This document shows positions 51,680 through 61,992 of a stretch of DNA of 61,992 bases, one piece after another (positions within the stretch are counted from its first letter, which is position 1; each line of letters opens with the position of its first letter). Both the position numbers and the translations under genes were made by a program. This DNA is from Ramazzottius varieornatus (lineage: Eukaryota; Tardigrada; Eutardigrada; Parachela; Ramazzottiidae): positions 947,251-1,009,242 of the forward strand of contig BDGG01000014.1 of the NCBI GenBank assembly GCA_001949185.1, read 5' to 3'. The notes beneath the pieces were generated by a model that was not told the origin of the DNA, did not search any database, and saw only the letters and a list, made by a program, of their open reading frames with translations.

Positions 51680-53618
51680 ATGAACATTCTGCCGGACATT
51701 CTACCCTGGTATACCTCGATAGCTTTCCTCGTCTTCCTGACGCTGGGCTATTACTGGAAGAATCATCACGGTACCCCTGATGGGCCTCGAGGTGCGGTGT
51801 GTTGGCAGAAAGGGCGGCATCATTGTTTCAAGACGACCCGTTGTCACATCCTCGCTATATTTGCCCCATCACACTGCGTGCTTTTCCTTTGCAGGTGTAC
51901 CCCTGCTGGGTTTCGCCCCCTTCTTCGGCCCCAGTTCACAGGACACATTCCTGTCGATGAAGGAGGAATATGGCAAGATCTTCAGCATCCGAGCTGTCCA
52001 TTGTACTCAACGACTGTGAAGCCATCAAAGCGGCATTCGTCACTCAAGCCGACGACTTTATCGGGCGCGATGCTGGCTTTGTTTTAAGGCCATCTCAACC
52101 GGTGAAGATGGCAAAATTCGAGGCAAGATTTTGTGCCTTCGTCCTTGATCGATGGCTCACTAAAGGCTCCAACTTTCTTGAGCAGGACTTGCCATGTTGG
52201 AAGGAGAGAGGTGGAAGAATAGCCGGCGCTTCATGCTGAAGACCTTCAGGAATCTGGGTAACGCCAGCGTACCTCTGCCTTTTCTGTCATCGGTCCTGTG
52301 CGGCAAAATAGTCTTTCCAGGCATGGGAAAGGCTGGTATTCAAGATCGTATTTTGCACGAGGCCGAGTTGCTGACCGATACTCTACGCAAAAGCAACGGC
52401 GAAGCTTACGATCCTTTCTCAGCCTTATCGGCCAGTGTGGCCAACGTCATCTGTACCTTGTGCTGGAACAAGCGCTACGAGGCTGATGATGTCGTCTTCC
52501 GCCACATTCTGGCCAGGTTGCACAGTACTTCGGCCTACCTGGTACAAGCTGGTCCGCTACTCGCCTACCCCAGTACGACCCAACCATTCCTTTCGGAAAA
52601 TGATCATCGTTTCTTTTTACATAAGCATGTAGTGTTTCGAAGGCTTAAGATTCGTGCCGGGAAAGTTCAAACGTGGATGGGGTCAATTTATGCAAGCCAT
52701 AGACGATATCCGAGCTTACCTCAAAGTCATCACTGAAGAGCATCTGAAGGAATATAAGGATGACGAGCCACAAAGTTTTATCGAAGCCTTTATCAAGCAG
52801 CAAAAATTAGTCGGTACCAAAGGAGAAGATAACGTCTTTCAAGGCTGGGCTGATGAAAACGTGCCAGCGGACATGACCGGAAACCATCAAGTTTCACTAA
52901 TTGTAAGCGTTTTCAGACCAAGATTTGCAGACCAACCTACGGGCAGTTTTAGATGCCGGTACTGAAACGACGACCGTCACCTTGGCTTGGACCATGCTCT
53001 ACATGGCGCACTATCGGCAAATCCAGAACAAAATACAGCAGGAAATTGATGGCGTAGTCGATGCCAGCAGATCCGTTACTGTCGATGACCGACGTACGTC
53101 AGACTTGTCTTCCGACAGTAATTGGTCTTTGAATGAGGCGGTCTGTCGGGAAATCCAGCGTTGCGCCAATGCATCACCTTTTGGTATATCCCACTCCAAC
53201 CCGCAAGAAACGACGCTGATGGGTTACCGTACCCCCAAGCGTTGCGTCATCATGGCCAACTATTTGGCCGTCAACCGAGATCCCAAGTTGTGGAAGGACC
53301 CCATGGCCTTTCGACCTGAGCTCTTCTTGGACCAGAAGGGGAAGGTCTTTGAGCCGCCCCATTTCATGCCTTTTTCCATCGGTACTGGGCTAGTCTAGCT
53401 CTCAACAACCTAGCCTGTCAGATGTGGATACTTATTACCACATGTCCTTCTATACTGCAGGAAAGCGAGCGTCTGCCGGCGAAGTATTGGCTCGCATGGA
53501 GATCTTCCTCTTCTTCGCCAATGTCTTACAACGCTTTGATGTCTGCCCGCCCCAAGACCTGCCATTGTCCTGGGTGGATTCCTATGAAACTGGTATCGCC
53601 TGTCGACCGAAGCATTAA
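51680..53618 (+). pseudogene. CYP2-like cytochrome P450, inactivated
   Basis: Exons about 51680-51791 (N-terminal membrane anchor, then PDGPRG), 51895-52101, 52186-52257 (GERWKNSRRF), 52321-52572 (GIQDRILHEAE), 52643-52843, 52917-53381 (I-helix LDAGTETTTVT, K-helix EIQR) and 53461-53618. Defects: exon 2 shifts frame after KIFS (the conserved SELSIVLNDCEAIK continues one base off); the donor after 52843 is GC not GT; the PERF Arg is Leu (FRPELF); and the heme-binding loop reads FSIGKRASAGE, with Ser (TCT) where the iron-ligating Cys should be. Intact relatives sit in the endoplasmic reticulum membrane and oxidise small molecules. Many independent defects argue against sequencing error. Confidence 0.87.
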
Positions 53619-53639
53619 AAGCTCTGTTTTCGATCAAGA

Positions 53640-55170
53640 GTATCGCAACACTAAGTTAGTCTTAGCGCAAAGTGAAAATTCAACCGATTGCTCATGGATC
53701 AACTTGTGTAATGCGTTCGAACAATGTTTTTTTCCAGAGCTCGTGTTAACTTTGGAAGGCATTCAGAGGGTCTAAAAAAAGCCGATGATCGATGGCAACA
53801 ATATAGCGAACTGTTTCTCTAATAAATGATATATTGGTTGATATCAATCTTATGACCGATTAACTGAATTAACGATGCATCGATGCTCTGAGAAATGGAT
53901 TTCATGGTTACTTGATGATCTGAGTCGGCTTAAAGAGAGCTGGCATTTCGCCCTGACGATATTCCGAATTTTTGGTACAGTACCCTGCTAAAGCAAGAAG
54001 CAAGCAAGAAGCCTGGCTGCGTCCATTTTTACCCATCAGTTCACCCTTCACCCCACGTTTTTCTTCTTCTTCGGCTCGGACGTACAGTTTTGAGTACGAG
54101 TCCTGTACGTATGAGTATCTCTGTAACTTAGTGTGGACCTGGGCCCTATTGTAGGTGTGGGCTTATGCCATGTGCAGAGTACACACACGCCGAGGAAGTT
54201 TGGGCCAGTAAAAAGTATGGGCCAGACGGAAATAACGGCAAAGCCAAAATTCAATCGTAGAAAATTATCGGGAAGTGCATTACAGCCAATTAGTCGCGTG
54301 CGTACGTACTTCCGTGCCGCTGTTTCGGCATCGCCTGGCCCAAACTTTTCAAAGGCCCAAACTTCATCGGCGTGCGTGTACATCACTGTATATCCAGTGG
54401 GCGATCAAGAAGTTTCGCTCGTCCGGGTCCCGGCCGTGTGGGTGCCAAGCCCCTTTACTGTTACCGATTCTAGATTTTCATACACGTATGATAGATATCC
54501 GAATACAAAGCAGGAAAATTAATGGCGGGAAGGCTGGGCTGTCACGACAAAGCAGTTGTACTGGGCAATGCTGGGCTCCAGGAACAACTTCGCCGTCACA
54601 ACAAAAAGTCAACAATGTTATTCAGCGGCAGTGCCAAACTTTCTAAAACTACCGGCTCCGGCTGCCATAGCTCATAGTCTGACTGCAGCGCTGGGAGGTC
54701 GCAGGGCGGAGCGCCGAAGCTACAGTGTTGCAGTCAGCTGTTCGAGAAAGTTCTTGAGCGATTGCGATAACCCTCCGACTTCGACATGTCAGCATGACTT
54801 GAATTTGGATGACGTCATTTTTGCACAATTCCGCCGATTAAACTCGTCGAAAAATCTTGGAATAATGACAACAGTGACGTTTCAATTGTTGAGTCACGCC
54901 ACATGGCAAAGTCAGAGGACGGTCCGCAGTCTCTCCAGTCTTTGTTCACAAAAGCTCGTAGCTAGTCAATATTGTTTTAATTTGAATAATTTTTCTCGCT
55001 CGCAGAGCGCCGAAGTCAATTTATTTATCTCTTCACTTTGTTTGTCGGAAGTTTTTTCTCTCAGTTCTTATTTCTAGAAGTTCGATTGTCAAGACTTAAG
55101 AGTACTTCTAGAGCTGAAAAGTGTGTTTGACTCGTCGAAAGTGTTCATCAGTATTCCGTTGCCACCGTTC
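53640..55170. other. no recognisable gene; one palindromic element
   Basis: Contains copy 5 of the palindromic MITE and the 5' flank of the NFAT5-like gene. A plus-strand frame of 173 codons (54556-55077) has no motif I recognise. Confidence 0.4.
54180..54380. mobile_element. palindromic MITE (TACACGCACGACG family), copy 5
   Basis: Ends TACACACACGCCGAGGAAGT / ATCGGCGTGCGTGTA. Interior orientation as in copy 1. Confidence 0.86.
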
Positions 55171-55182
55171 TACATAATCTGA

Positions 55183-58100
55183 ATGATTAAGCGGAGAATG
55201 CTTGACAAATCAAAATTATCAACTGCTGATGGTGTTGAGACCAGTTGTTCAGGGCAAGACGATGCCCATTCCGGACCCGCGGAAGACTCAGCGCCGAGCA
55301 CATCGGCCACGCACGGAAGCATCAAGCGACCGATCTTTGGCGAGTGTGACCGGAATATCCTTGCGAGCTCCCCTGTTGTTCTCGATCGTAGCCTTGGCAC
55401 TGTCCAGAAATCGGCCAAGGTGTCATGGAAAACTAATGCCTCGCCTGATGATGATCCTCAGTACTCTGACGATGCAAGGTAGGCTGACAAGTTCTGGGTT
55501 TATAAAAAGGGAGAATGGCAAGCATTGTGGTATGTCCGACCAACACCTGTATACTCCGAGCTGCATCTTCAGCCGTTCACTCTTGTGTGCAGGTGCGAGA
55601 CAGACAGATGCCAGTCTGGAAATGTCGGTCGCCCACCTGCATACAACTATTTCTAGATGTTGCCAGGTGCTTGTGTATACAGGTGTGCGACTCCTTGATA
55701 TGTTCTGGAGATTTCTTGAATCGATCTGCTTTTCTCTAATTTCTGTGAGTACTGTTGACTTCCGCTAGTCAATGTCTACATTCTTGATATTCAAACTATG
55801 TTTTGCTTGCAGGTTACTGCTGCCTCTCACCACAACCATACCGGCCAAATATAATGGGATGGAACTGGTGATTGAACGGCAACCTGAGAGACATCACAGA
55901 GGTACACAACGCACCTGCATTCATACTTATACCGCATTACGATATTCGTATTCATCGGCTTTGCTATTTAATTCCTGACTGCATTGGGTCCTATTGTCAA
56001 CCTGCGCGGATTCAGGGCTAAAGACGTGAAAGAAGAGAAGAACGACGACTTTGTGAGGTTTTCATGTGCTATTCCTTTCTTACATAACTATACTGAGGTC
56101 CAGGCTTGAACCTCGACACTGTGTACCCACGATAGCTGATTGATGTGGTTTTTCTCTTCCAATATTTAGCTCGTTATCAGAAGGAAGGAAGTCGCGGATG
56201 CATTCGGGACGAGAGCGGAAATTCATGTCCGGCTGTACGGGTAAGATTTCATTCAAACATACCTTTTTTCCTACGCTAACTGATAACAGGACCGTACAGG
56301 GTACGACCCTGTCCAATGTTTTGTAGAAGATTCGTAGAAAAACGGCCAACTGAGTTAAACACCTTCCACATCTCTGTTGGAGATTTTCGTTAACATGCCG
56401 TAGAAAAGTGGTGAAAAGAGCTGGAAAACTTAGTGAATCTCCTCTGAGCTTTGGCCCAACCTGTAAGGAATTTCACTGAACATGGCCTTAGGGTTTTTTT
56501 TCAGTTGAAAGGGATCGAACATGCCAGCCTTCTTCAAATCTTCGTGGCGACAGAAAGTGGGAAGGTTTGCCCGCATCCGATGTACCGACTATGCAAAGCC
56601 GGCGGAAATAACTCCACGCCTTGCCGCCATCGAACCATTGACGGTATCGACGTCCTTGAGATTGACATCAATCCAGAACAGAAAGGATTCGTCACGTAAG
56701 AAATTTTATATGAGGTGGGCGGCCTGAGCAAACAAACTCGACCACAGTGGTTCTTTTCAAGTGGCGCACGTATTCAGCGTTCGTGGCCATAGCGTGCGCC
56801 ACTTGGTAAACCGATCATGGCGAGTTTTCAAGTGGCGCACGCTTTCTGGGGTTTTGGCCGAGGAGGTGCGCCACTTGGGAGTATTCTGGTCGAATTAGCT
56901 CTCCGGTGCCCAAGTTTGCTATTTCAACTTTGGAAATTTTGAGTGGTGAGGAAGAACTTGGATTTTAGTGTGGATTGCATGGCTATCATCAAACTGCGCA
57001 ATGCCGACCTGGAAGCGTCCGGACAAGTCGAAGGTGGCGGTGGAGGTGGTCGCAAGAAGCGTCAATCGGGTGTGCGGCTGGTCTTCCGCGCCATCACGCG
57101 ATGTGGCAAATCACAGGCGGCGCTGACGTTGCAGGTCTGCTCCACACCCGTTTCTTGTGGTAAGTAAGATACATTTTATACAGTCGTGTAGAGATCATTG
57201 ATTTTCTGACGTGTCTCTTGTCTACTGTAGCTCCCCTGCCCGGTGTACCGGAAATACACCGCCTTTCCCACCAGGAAAGTCCCGCTTCCGGTGGATTGGG
57301 TCTGATTATCCTGGGCAGGAATTTCCTGAAGAACGACACCAGGATGTTTGTGCAAGAAGTGAGCGATAAAAGTACGTCTCCAACACAAGGTAATATTGTA
57401 ATGTCTTAACTTCCATATGGACATTTGGCAGTTATTTGTAGACGCGGAAGAAGTCATCTGGCAGCGAGAAGTCACACTGGAACGGGAACTTTTTCATGTT
57501 GCTCACATGGTAAGATGACTGTAGTTCGGTCTTATAACATAGGCCAAGCGTGGGTTTTTCGCCACGATAATCCAATGCTGTTCTCAGGTTGCGGTCATTC
57601 CACCCTACCACAAGTTGCTCATAACGCAGCCTGTCACCGTTCAAATTATCGTCCAGAATAGAGCCAAAGTTAGCGAACCGCACCCCTTCACTTACGTTCC
57701 TGGTAAGAAATGAATTCTCCGATCAATCTACAGCTCGGTAAGGAAACTGGCCCAGATCGTTTCCTAAGTGGCGCACGCTTCCAGCCAAAAACATGGATAA
57801 CGCGCGCCACTTGACAGCTCAAAAGATCACTTTGCCAGCTGGCGCACGCTTCCAGCCGATACGACTGGGAATATGCGCCGCTCGTCGAAGGGCTTCGGTG
57901 GACCTCGTTTGCCGAGCTCCGTCTTGGGGTGTGAGTTGGTCCAGACTGATGCGTGTTTTCTTTTCGTTTGCCAGATGAAGCAGTCAAACGATTATTGCAA
58001 CACAGGCCCGTCTCCCATCTGTCCAGTGTGCCCGAACAGCCGGAGGCCGTCTCTGCAGGCAACCGAAGCTTGGCGGAAGTGCGTCCGCGTTGCAGCACCA

Positions 58101-58519
58101 TTGGCTCCTTCCCCGACTATGCCATGGCCAGTCAGGATGGCAATAGGCTGTGGGATAGCGGTAGTAGCATGGAGCAAATCAGTTATAGCCAACAGACAAC
58201 GACGGGCGACCAGCCCATTTTCCTCACCATACCTAGCACGACCGCCTCACCGGCACAGTGTCAGAATGACATGGTAAATGGCAGTCAGCTCGTCATTACT
58301 TATGACGATATGGCAGCCAGTACTTCGGCCTATTATCCAGCCAGCCATCAAGCTGGTCCAGACTTTTTGCAGAGTGTGGAGCAGAACGAGCTGGGCTCGA
58401 TCGATGTCAGCCAGTTGATGGAGGAGGCTCCGTTGAGCGCGGCGCAGGCGGCCTTTACCTCCGATGAGCTCTTCGATGAGCTGGTCAAAGAAATCATGGA
58501 CTGGAAAAGGGACTGCTAA
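55183..58519 (+). CDS. NFAT5: NFAT5/TonEBP-like Rel-homology transcription factor
   Basis: Exons 55183-55478, 55813-55901, 56170-56240, 56505-56695, 56969-57159, 57231-57371, 57442-57509, 57588-57702 and 57975-58519, GT-AG and in phase, give 568 residues. Rel DNA-binding domain about 115-285: HHRARYQKEGSRG (recognition loop), VATESGKVCPHPMYRLC, NSTPC, VDCMAIIKLRNADLEA. IPT/TIG dimerisation domain about 285-390: IILGRNFLKNDT, VIPPYHKLLITQPVTV, EPHPFTYVPD. These read closer to NFAT5 than to calcium-regulated NFATs or NF-kB. The 98-residue N-terminus is too short for a calcineurin-binding region. The tail is Ser/Thr/Gln-rich and ends in acidic FTSDELFDELVKEIMDW, a plausible activation segment. 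In vertebrates NFAT5 drives the response to hypertonic stress. Two introns carry hairpin repeats. Confidence 0.92.
55540..55930. repeat. cluster of GCACCTGCATAC motifs, second site
   Basis: At least five variants (ACCTGTATAC, GCAGGTGCG, ACCTGCATAC, TATACAGGTGTG, GCACCTGCATTC) in intron 1 and around exon 2 of the NFAT5-like gene, as at 27260-27480. Confidence 0.6.
56721..56913. repeat. modular hairpin repeat, copy 13 (2 hairpins)
   Basis: In the NFAT5 intron 56696-56968. Two near-perfect stems CAAGTGGCGCACG/GTGCGCCACTTGG; starts AGCAAACAAACTCGACCA. Confidence 0.92.
57730..57919. repeat. modular hairpin repeat, copy 14 (2 hairpins)
   Basis: In the NFAT5 intron 57703-57974. Both loops begin CTTCCAGCC, as if the unit was duplicated recently. 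Confidence 0.9.
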
Positions 58520-58529
58520 CGGACCTATG

Positions 58530-59340
58530 GCAACAGGACGCAAGTCCATTCAAAAGAGCTTTCTCTGTTACAATATAGAAAAAGGGTATTAATTTTCTAT
58601 GTACACTTTCTGGAATTTGTTTTATTCTTTAACGCTTTATTGGCTTTACAATGCTTCTAACTTGACCATTATTGCATATTGACATCGTATCTTGATTCAC
58701 TGCAGACTTATTAATATCTTGCCAGGTACACAAATTCATGTCATCGCTAGAAAATTACTTTGGTCCATAAATGTTGCATCTTCTTTTGAATTTCACTTAG
58801 GGAATACTTGCGGAAAATAAGGAAGCGCTGCAGTGCCACCAGCACTTTGGTGCGTTGTCTTTGACGCTCCCACCTCCTGAGCGCATGATTACGACCTCAT
58901 CTTCAGCCTGGTTGGCGCATTAGGGATAGGTGATACATGAGGTTTTGATGAATAATCCAAAGATGGCTCACCAGGAGCATTATTCTATTTGACATATGCG
59001 ATTTTCAGACCTCCCATACGCACTTTCAGCACATCAGGAAGGGGTCCATAAGCAGTTTATTACCAATAACAATATTGCTGATTGAAGATTAAGAAGGTCA
59101 CGTCATTCAGCTAGTCCTTTAAGTGGATTAAAGCATAACATGCTGTGTCAGCTCCGAAAAGGGGTAATCCCCGAAAAGAGGTAGTCTCTTTCAGAGCAGC
59201 ACCTCGCCTTTTGTCAAATTTCTCCTTAATGTGACAAGCTTTGCACCACCTTCTGCGTTAAGACGCTTTCAGATCAAGATTTTGGCCGAAGCGGTTTGGA
59301 GTGAAGCAGAACTGGACTAGCCTTGACTTGAGCACTTTGG
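58530..59340. other. intergenic, no gene seen
   Basis: 3' flank of the NFAT5-like gene and 5' flank of the GPCR gene. No RNA gene or repeat family recognised. Confidence 0.45.
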
Positions 59341-59347
59341 TTTCAAA

Positions 59348-60666
59348 ATGAACCGGTTGAACACAAGTTTGGCAAAATCCTCCTGGGAATTGGCGCCTTA
59401 CTTGAACGGAAGTTGGTCAGTGGCCAAGAACCAAAGCCTCCGTTCATTTTATTCGCCTTTCGATCCCGTCTACTTTAGCCTATGGTTCGCTCTGGCCATC
59501 GTCACCACCTCGGTGGGCATTGTGACCAACTCAGCGCTGATCTACGCCTGCTACAAAGACCGCGTCTCCCACCACGGACCGCGCTACATCATCGGCAACA
59601 TGGCGCTGACCAGTCTGGCCTACACCTCCATCTTCCTGCCGGCCATGATGTTCTCCACCTATGTCTACTACTCGCTCAACCCTCACATCGTCCCCAACAT
59701 CTGCCTCCTCTACCCCCTTAACCACGTCACCCAGAACGCCGCCACCTGGGCCGAAGTCGCTCTAGCCGCCAACCGCATCATCGCCATCTGCTTCCCCCTC
59801 AAGTACGACCGCTGGGTGACCAAAAGGTCATCGCTGTGCATGATCGCCATAGTGTGGGCCATCAGCATTGCCATTGTGGCCTTGTTTCTCCTGCACATCG
59901 GGGCGCAGTACGTCAAACCGCCCAACGCTTATGCATGTCTGCCAACCATCAAAGACGGCTTCGGAGTCTTCTTGAGTTTCGCCACCAGTAATATTCCACA
60001 TTCCCTGGTTGCGGCTTCCTCTGTGGTCATTTTTGGGACGGCGGTGTACAAGCTGAGAATTAGTAGGTCAGTTAGCCCTCAGTCAGGCAGGCTGGTGAGG
60101 AAGCGCTTGGTCATTGCCAAGGCTATGGGCGTGTCCGTCGTCTGGTGGTGCGTTTGCTCGCTGCCGTGGACCATCTTCGTGGCCATCCGACCCGACATGA
60201 TCGTACGCTATCCATCACTTCCCAACTGGTTTCGACTGGCTTTTTCAGTGGAACACGCTGTTAACCCGGTACGGATCAGATCAAGAGCCCACGACCTAGG
60301 ACAAACAAACTCGACGAGATACTTTCTCCAAGCAGCGCATCATGCCAGCAAAAAACACCAGAAAACGTGCGCCACTTGGGAAATACCGAGTTTGTTTGCC
60401 GATCGGTCCCCGAGCAGGATTTTCAGAATGTCACCATGATTATTTTTTTGTAGGTCATCTTTTTCACCATCAGTGCTGGGTATCGCAAAACAATCAGAGC
60501 TCTTGTGTGTGACTGGTGTGGTCAACGGCAGCAAGTGACACCAGACCGCGCTAATAGTCCTGTCCCCCGCGCACCGCCAGGCTCCTCCAAGAGCCATCCT
60601 CATTCTTCGGACCTTGGCAAAACACGCAACACAAGGAATACCGCTCTCAAATCTGACACCGCATAA
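59348..60666 (+). CDS. class A (rhodopsin-like) G-protein-coupled receptor
   Basis: Exons 59348-60268 and 60454-60666 join in phase 0 (AACCCG|GTACGG ... TTGTAG|GTC) to give 377 residues. Seven hydrophobic segments: TM1 with TNSALIYAC, TM2 with GNMALTS, TM3 ending ANRIIAICFPL, TM4 with WAISIAIV, TM5, TM6 with WWCVCSLPWT, TM7 EHAVNPVIFF. The usual D/ERY is NRI and NPxxY is NPVIF. NR instead of DR at this place is also seen in the insect Tre1/moody receptors, but overall relationship is not established. N-glycosylation sites lie in the short N-terminus (NTS, NGS, NQS). The C-tail is Ser/Pro-rich. Ligand unknown. The single intron carries a hairpin repeat. Confidence 0.92.
60297..60404. repeat. 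modular hairpin repeat, copy 15 (1 hairpin)
   Basis: In the GPCR intron 60269-60453. Clear ends GACAAACAAACTCGACGAGA and CCGAGTTTGTTTGCCGATCG. Confidence 0.92.
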
Positions 60667-60669
60667 TCA

Positions 60670-61790
60670 ATAGCTTGTCACCTACCTGGCACCAACAGCT
60701 CGCAAAAAAAAAATTAATTTTCGGTAGTGCTTTTGGCCAGCAAGAAGGCAAGTTGCACGGGTATATGCGCCATCAACCAACGAGTGCGAAAAGCTGAAGC
60801 CTTGCTGCCTGAAAAATTGACCTGGTTCGTCATTTAAAATGGATGTGCCCAAAGTGAGTCAATCTTCGAAAAGAGCTTTCCAAATCAATATCGTCTGGTA
60901 GGAAAGAAACAGGCTGCTGACGGCGTATCGCAGACTCTGGTTGATAAACAGAGCCCTCAGTGGGTCGAGCACTTGCATCACCAACCCGCAGACGAAATGC
61001 CGGCAGTGGATAATTTTCCTCATACTGTGCAAGCTTAAAGTGCTGGGCTTTCTCCGAGAGGAATTGGCTTTCGGCGTTAAATCATCGACGAAGTTCGACG
61101 AAAGGCGGGGCACCATCGAGATGAGCAAGTCGACAGGCCGTTCGCCTGAAAAGTGTAACGGGCGGAGCCCGATGCCAAAAGAAAACAGAACTTTGGCACC
61201 ACGCCCCTTTCGTTGGGCACAGCTGTCCACTACTTTGATTGCTTCCCAAAAGTGTTCCGCCAAACAAGTTAACTTATTCTTGGCTGATTTTCATTCGCGA
61301 ATCTTCCTGCTCATCTAAAATATATTTTGGCCAAGAATTGAGAGGGAACGAAAAGCGGATGTCAGAGGAGATAGCACCATGCTGTTCTTTGCCAGGAAAG
61401 TTCAGTAGGGCAAAGTAGAATCGTGCCGTCTGACGTCACGCACGATCCAGGCGGACGCACTGTTCAGTGGTGTTTCATCATACTGACGTCGCATTTTTCA
61501 TCCGCACGACCTGCCAAGTTTCTATTTTCTATTGGCATGCAGCCAAATGATGTGAGGTCTAAGCTCTGTTTCATCTGCCCATCTGGGTAATACTGTTTCA
61601 TCTGGGTAATACTTTTGGCCTGCTGGCCACTTCGCCGTACACCGTTTGTGGAATCTTCAACGGCCATAGATCTTGGATCAGTTTCTGCGACATCTCGGCC
61701 GTTCCAGAAAGATGAGATGAGCTCTTGATCATCCCGCTGATAGGATCTCTGATCCCCGCTATGTACGATCCACCTAACAGTCGTACGCGT
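60670..61790. other. no recognisable gene
   Basis: Overlapping frames of about 130 codons on both strands (60859-61318) have hydrophobic stretches but no motif I can name. A small tandem TTTCATCTGGGTAATACT lies near 61570-61612. Confidence 0.35.
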
Positions 61791-61797
61791 CAATCAG

Positions 61798-61992
61798 TAC
61801 CGGGGTGCCAGAACGTGGCATACCGGCTAATCAACGATCGGTTGTCAATCAGTGAGATGTACTCAGCCCAAGGATTCACAATCAGGTGATCAATGGCAAG
61901 CTATCTTGATTGCAGGTGATTTCACGTGTACGTTCCACTGATTGACAACTGATCGTTGATTAGCCGGCATGCCGCGTTCTGGCACGCCGGTA
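61798..61992. mobile_element. foldback element, 195 bp, reaching the window end
   Basis: Ends TACCGGGGTGCCAGAACG / CGTTCTGGCACGCCGGTA. The arms stay complementary for about 54 bp (including GGCTAATCAACGATC). No coding capacity. The boundary on the right coincides with the window end, so it may extend. Confidence 0.85.

Noticed and set aside
55183-58519. NF-kB/Relish assignment for the Rel-domain gene
   Set aside because: The recognition loop RARYQKEGSRG, KLRNADLEA and the IPT domain with GRNFLK and PPYH read as NFAT5, and there are no ankyrin repeats.

Overview
The window is nuclear DNA of an invertebrate animal. The genes have many short GT-AG introns, mitochondrial proteins carry leader peptides, and there is an NFAT-type Rel factor, a class A GPCR, receptor-guanylyl-cyclase-like ectodomain genes and a Tc1 transposase. 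A compact ecdysozoan such as a tardigrade would fit (short introns, tandem receptor-cyclase-like genes), but that is inference; nothing in the sequence fixes the phylum.

Region by region. 1-7 kb: no gene I can identify. 7.2-17.3 kb: three tandem minus-strand units (A, B, C) encoding ANF-receptor-type extracellular ligand-binding domains. Units B and C also encode the Cys-rich stalk and transmembrane helix of receptor guanylyl cyclases. Exons of 42, 25, 44 and 39 nt recur in them at identical or near-identical length. Unit A is decayed, and unit C is interrupted by a MITE lying exactly inside a coding exon. 17.5-18.6 kb: a full-length Tc1 (DD34E) transposase containing a spliced intron. 18.9-21.6 kb: MITEs and inverted duplications. 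21.6-24.1 kb: two related, stop-containing copies of an unknown (possibly globin-like) gene. 24.2-25.5 kb: a truncated sugar transporter pseudogene.

26-50 kb is a housekeeping stretch with near-complete models: HADHA (-), a SAP-like pseudogene (+), ATP5MF (+), an RIIa/IQ (SPA17-like) protein (+), SUCLG1 (-), EIF3I (+), an N-acetylneuraminate-lyase-like enzyme (-) and a divergent xanthine dehydrogenase/aldehyde oxidase (+). 51.7-53.6 kb: a CYP2-like pseudogene whose heme-ligand Cys is Ser. 55.2-58.5 kb: an NFAT5/TonEBP-like factor. 59.3-60.7 kb: a class A GPCR. HADHA, SUCLG1, ATP5MF and possibly the lyase are mitochondrial proteins, but these are separate genes with no sign of an operon.

The most striking non-genic signal is a modular hairpin repeat (stem CAAGTGGCGCAC/GTGCGCCACTTG, 1-4 hairpins per copy, bracketed by AAACAAACTCGACC / GGTCGAGTTTGTTT). 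I see 15 copies. All 14 copies from 24 kb onward lie inside introns, in eight different genes. A second palindromic family (ends TACACGCACGACG) has five copies between 43 and 54.4 kb. A Tc1-type MITE family has two copies, one of them inside the exon of unit C. A miRNA-like hairpin lies between the convergent EIF3I and lyase genes.
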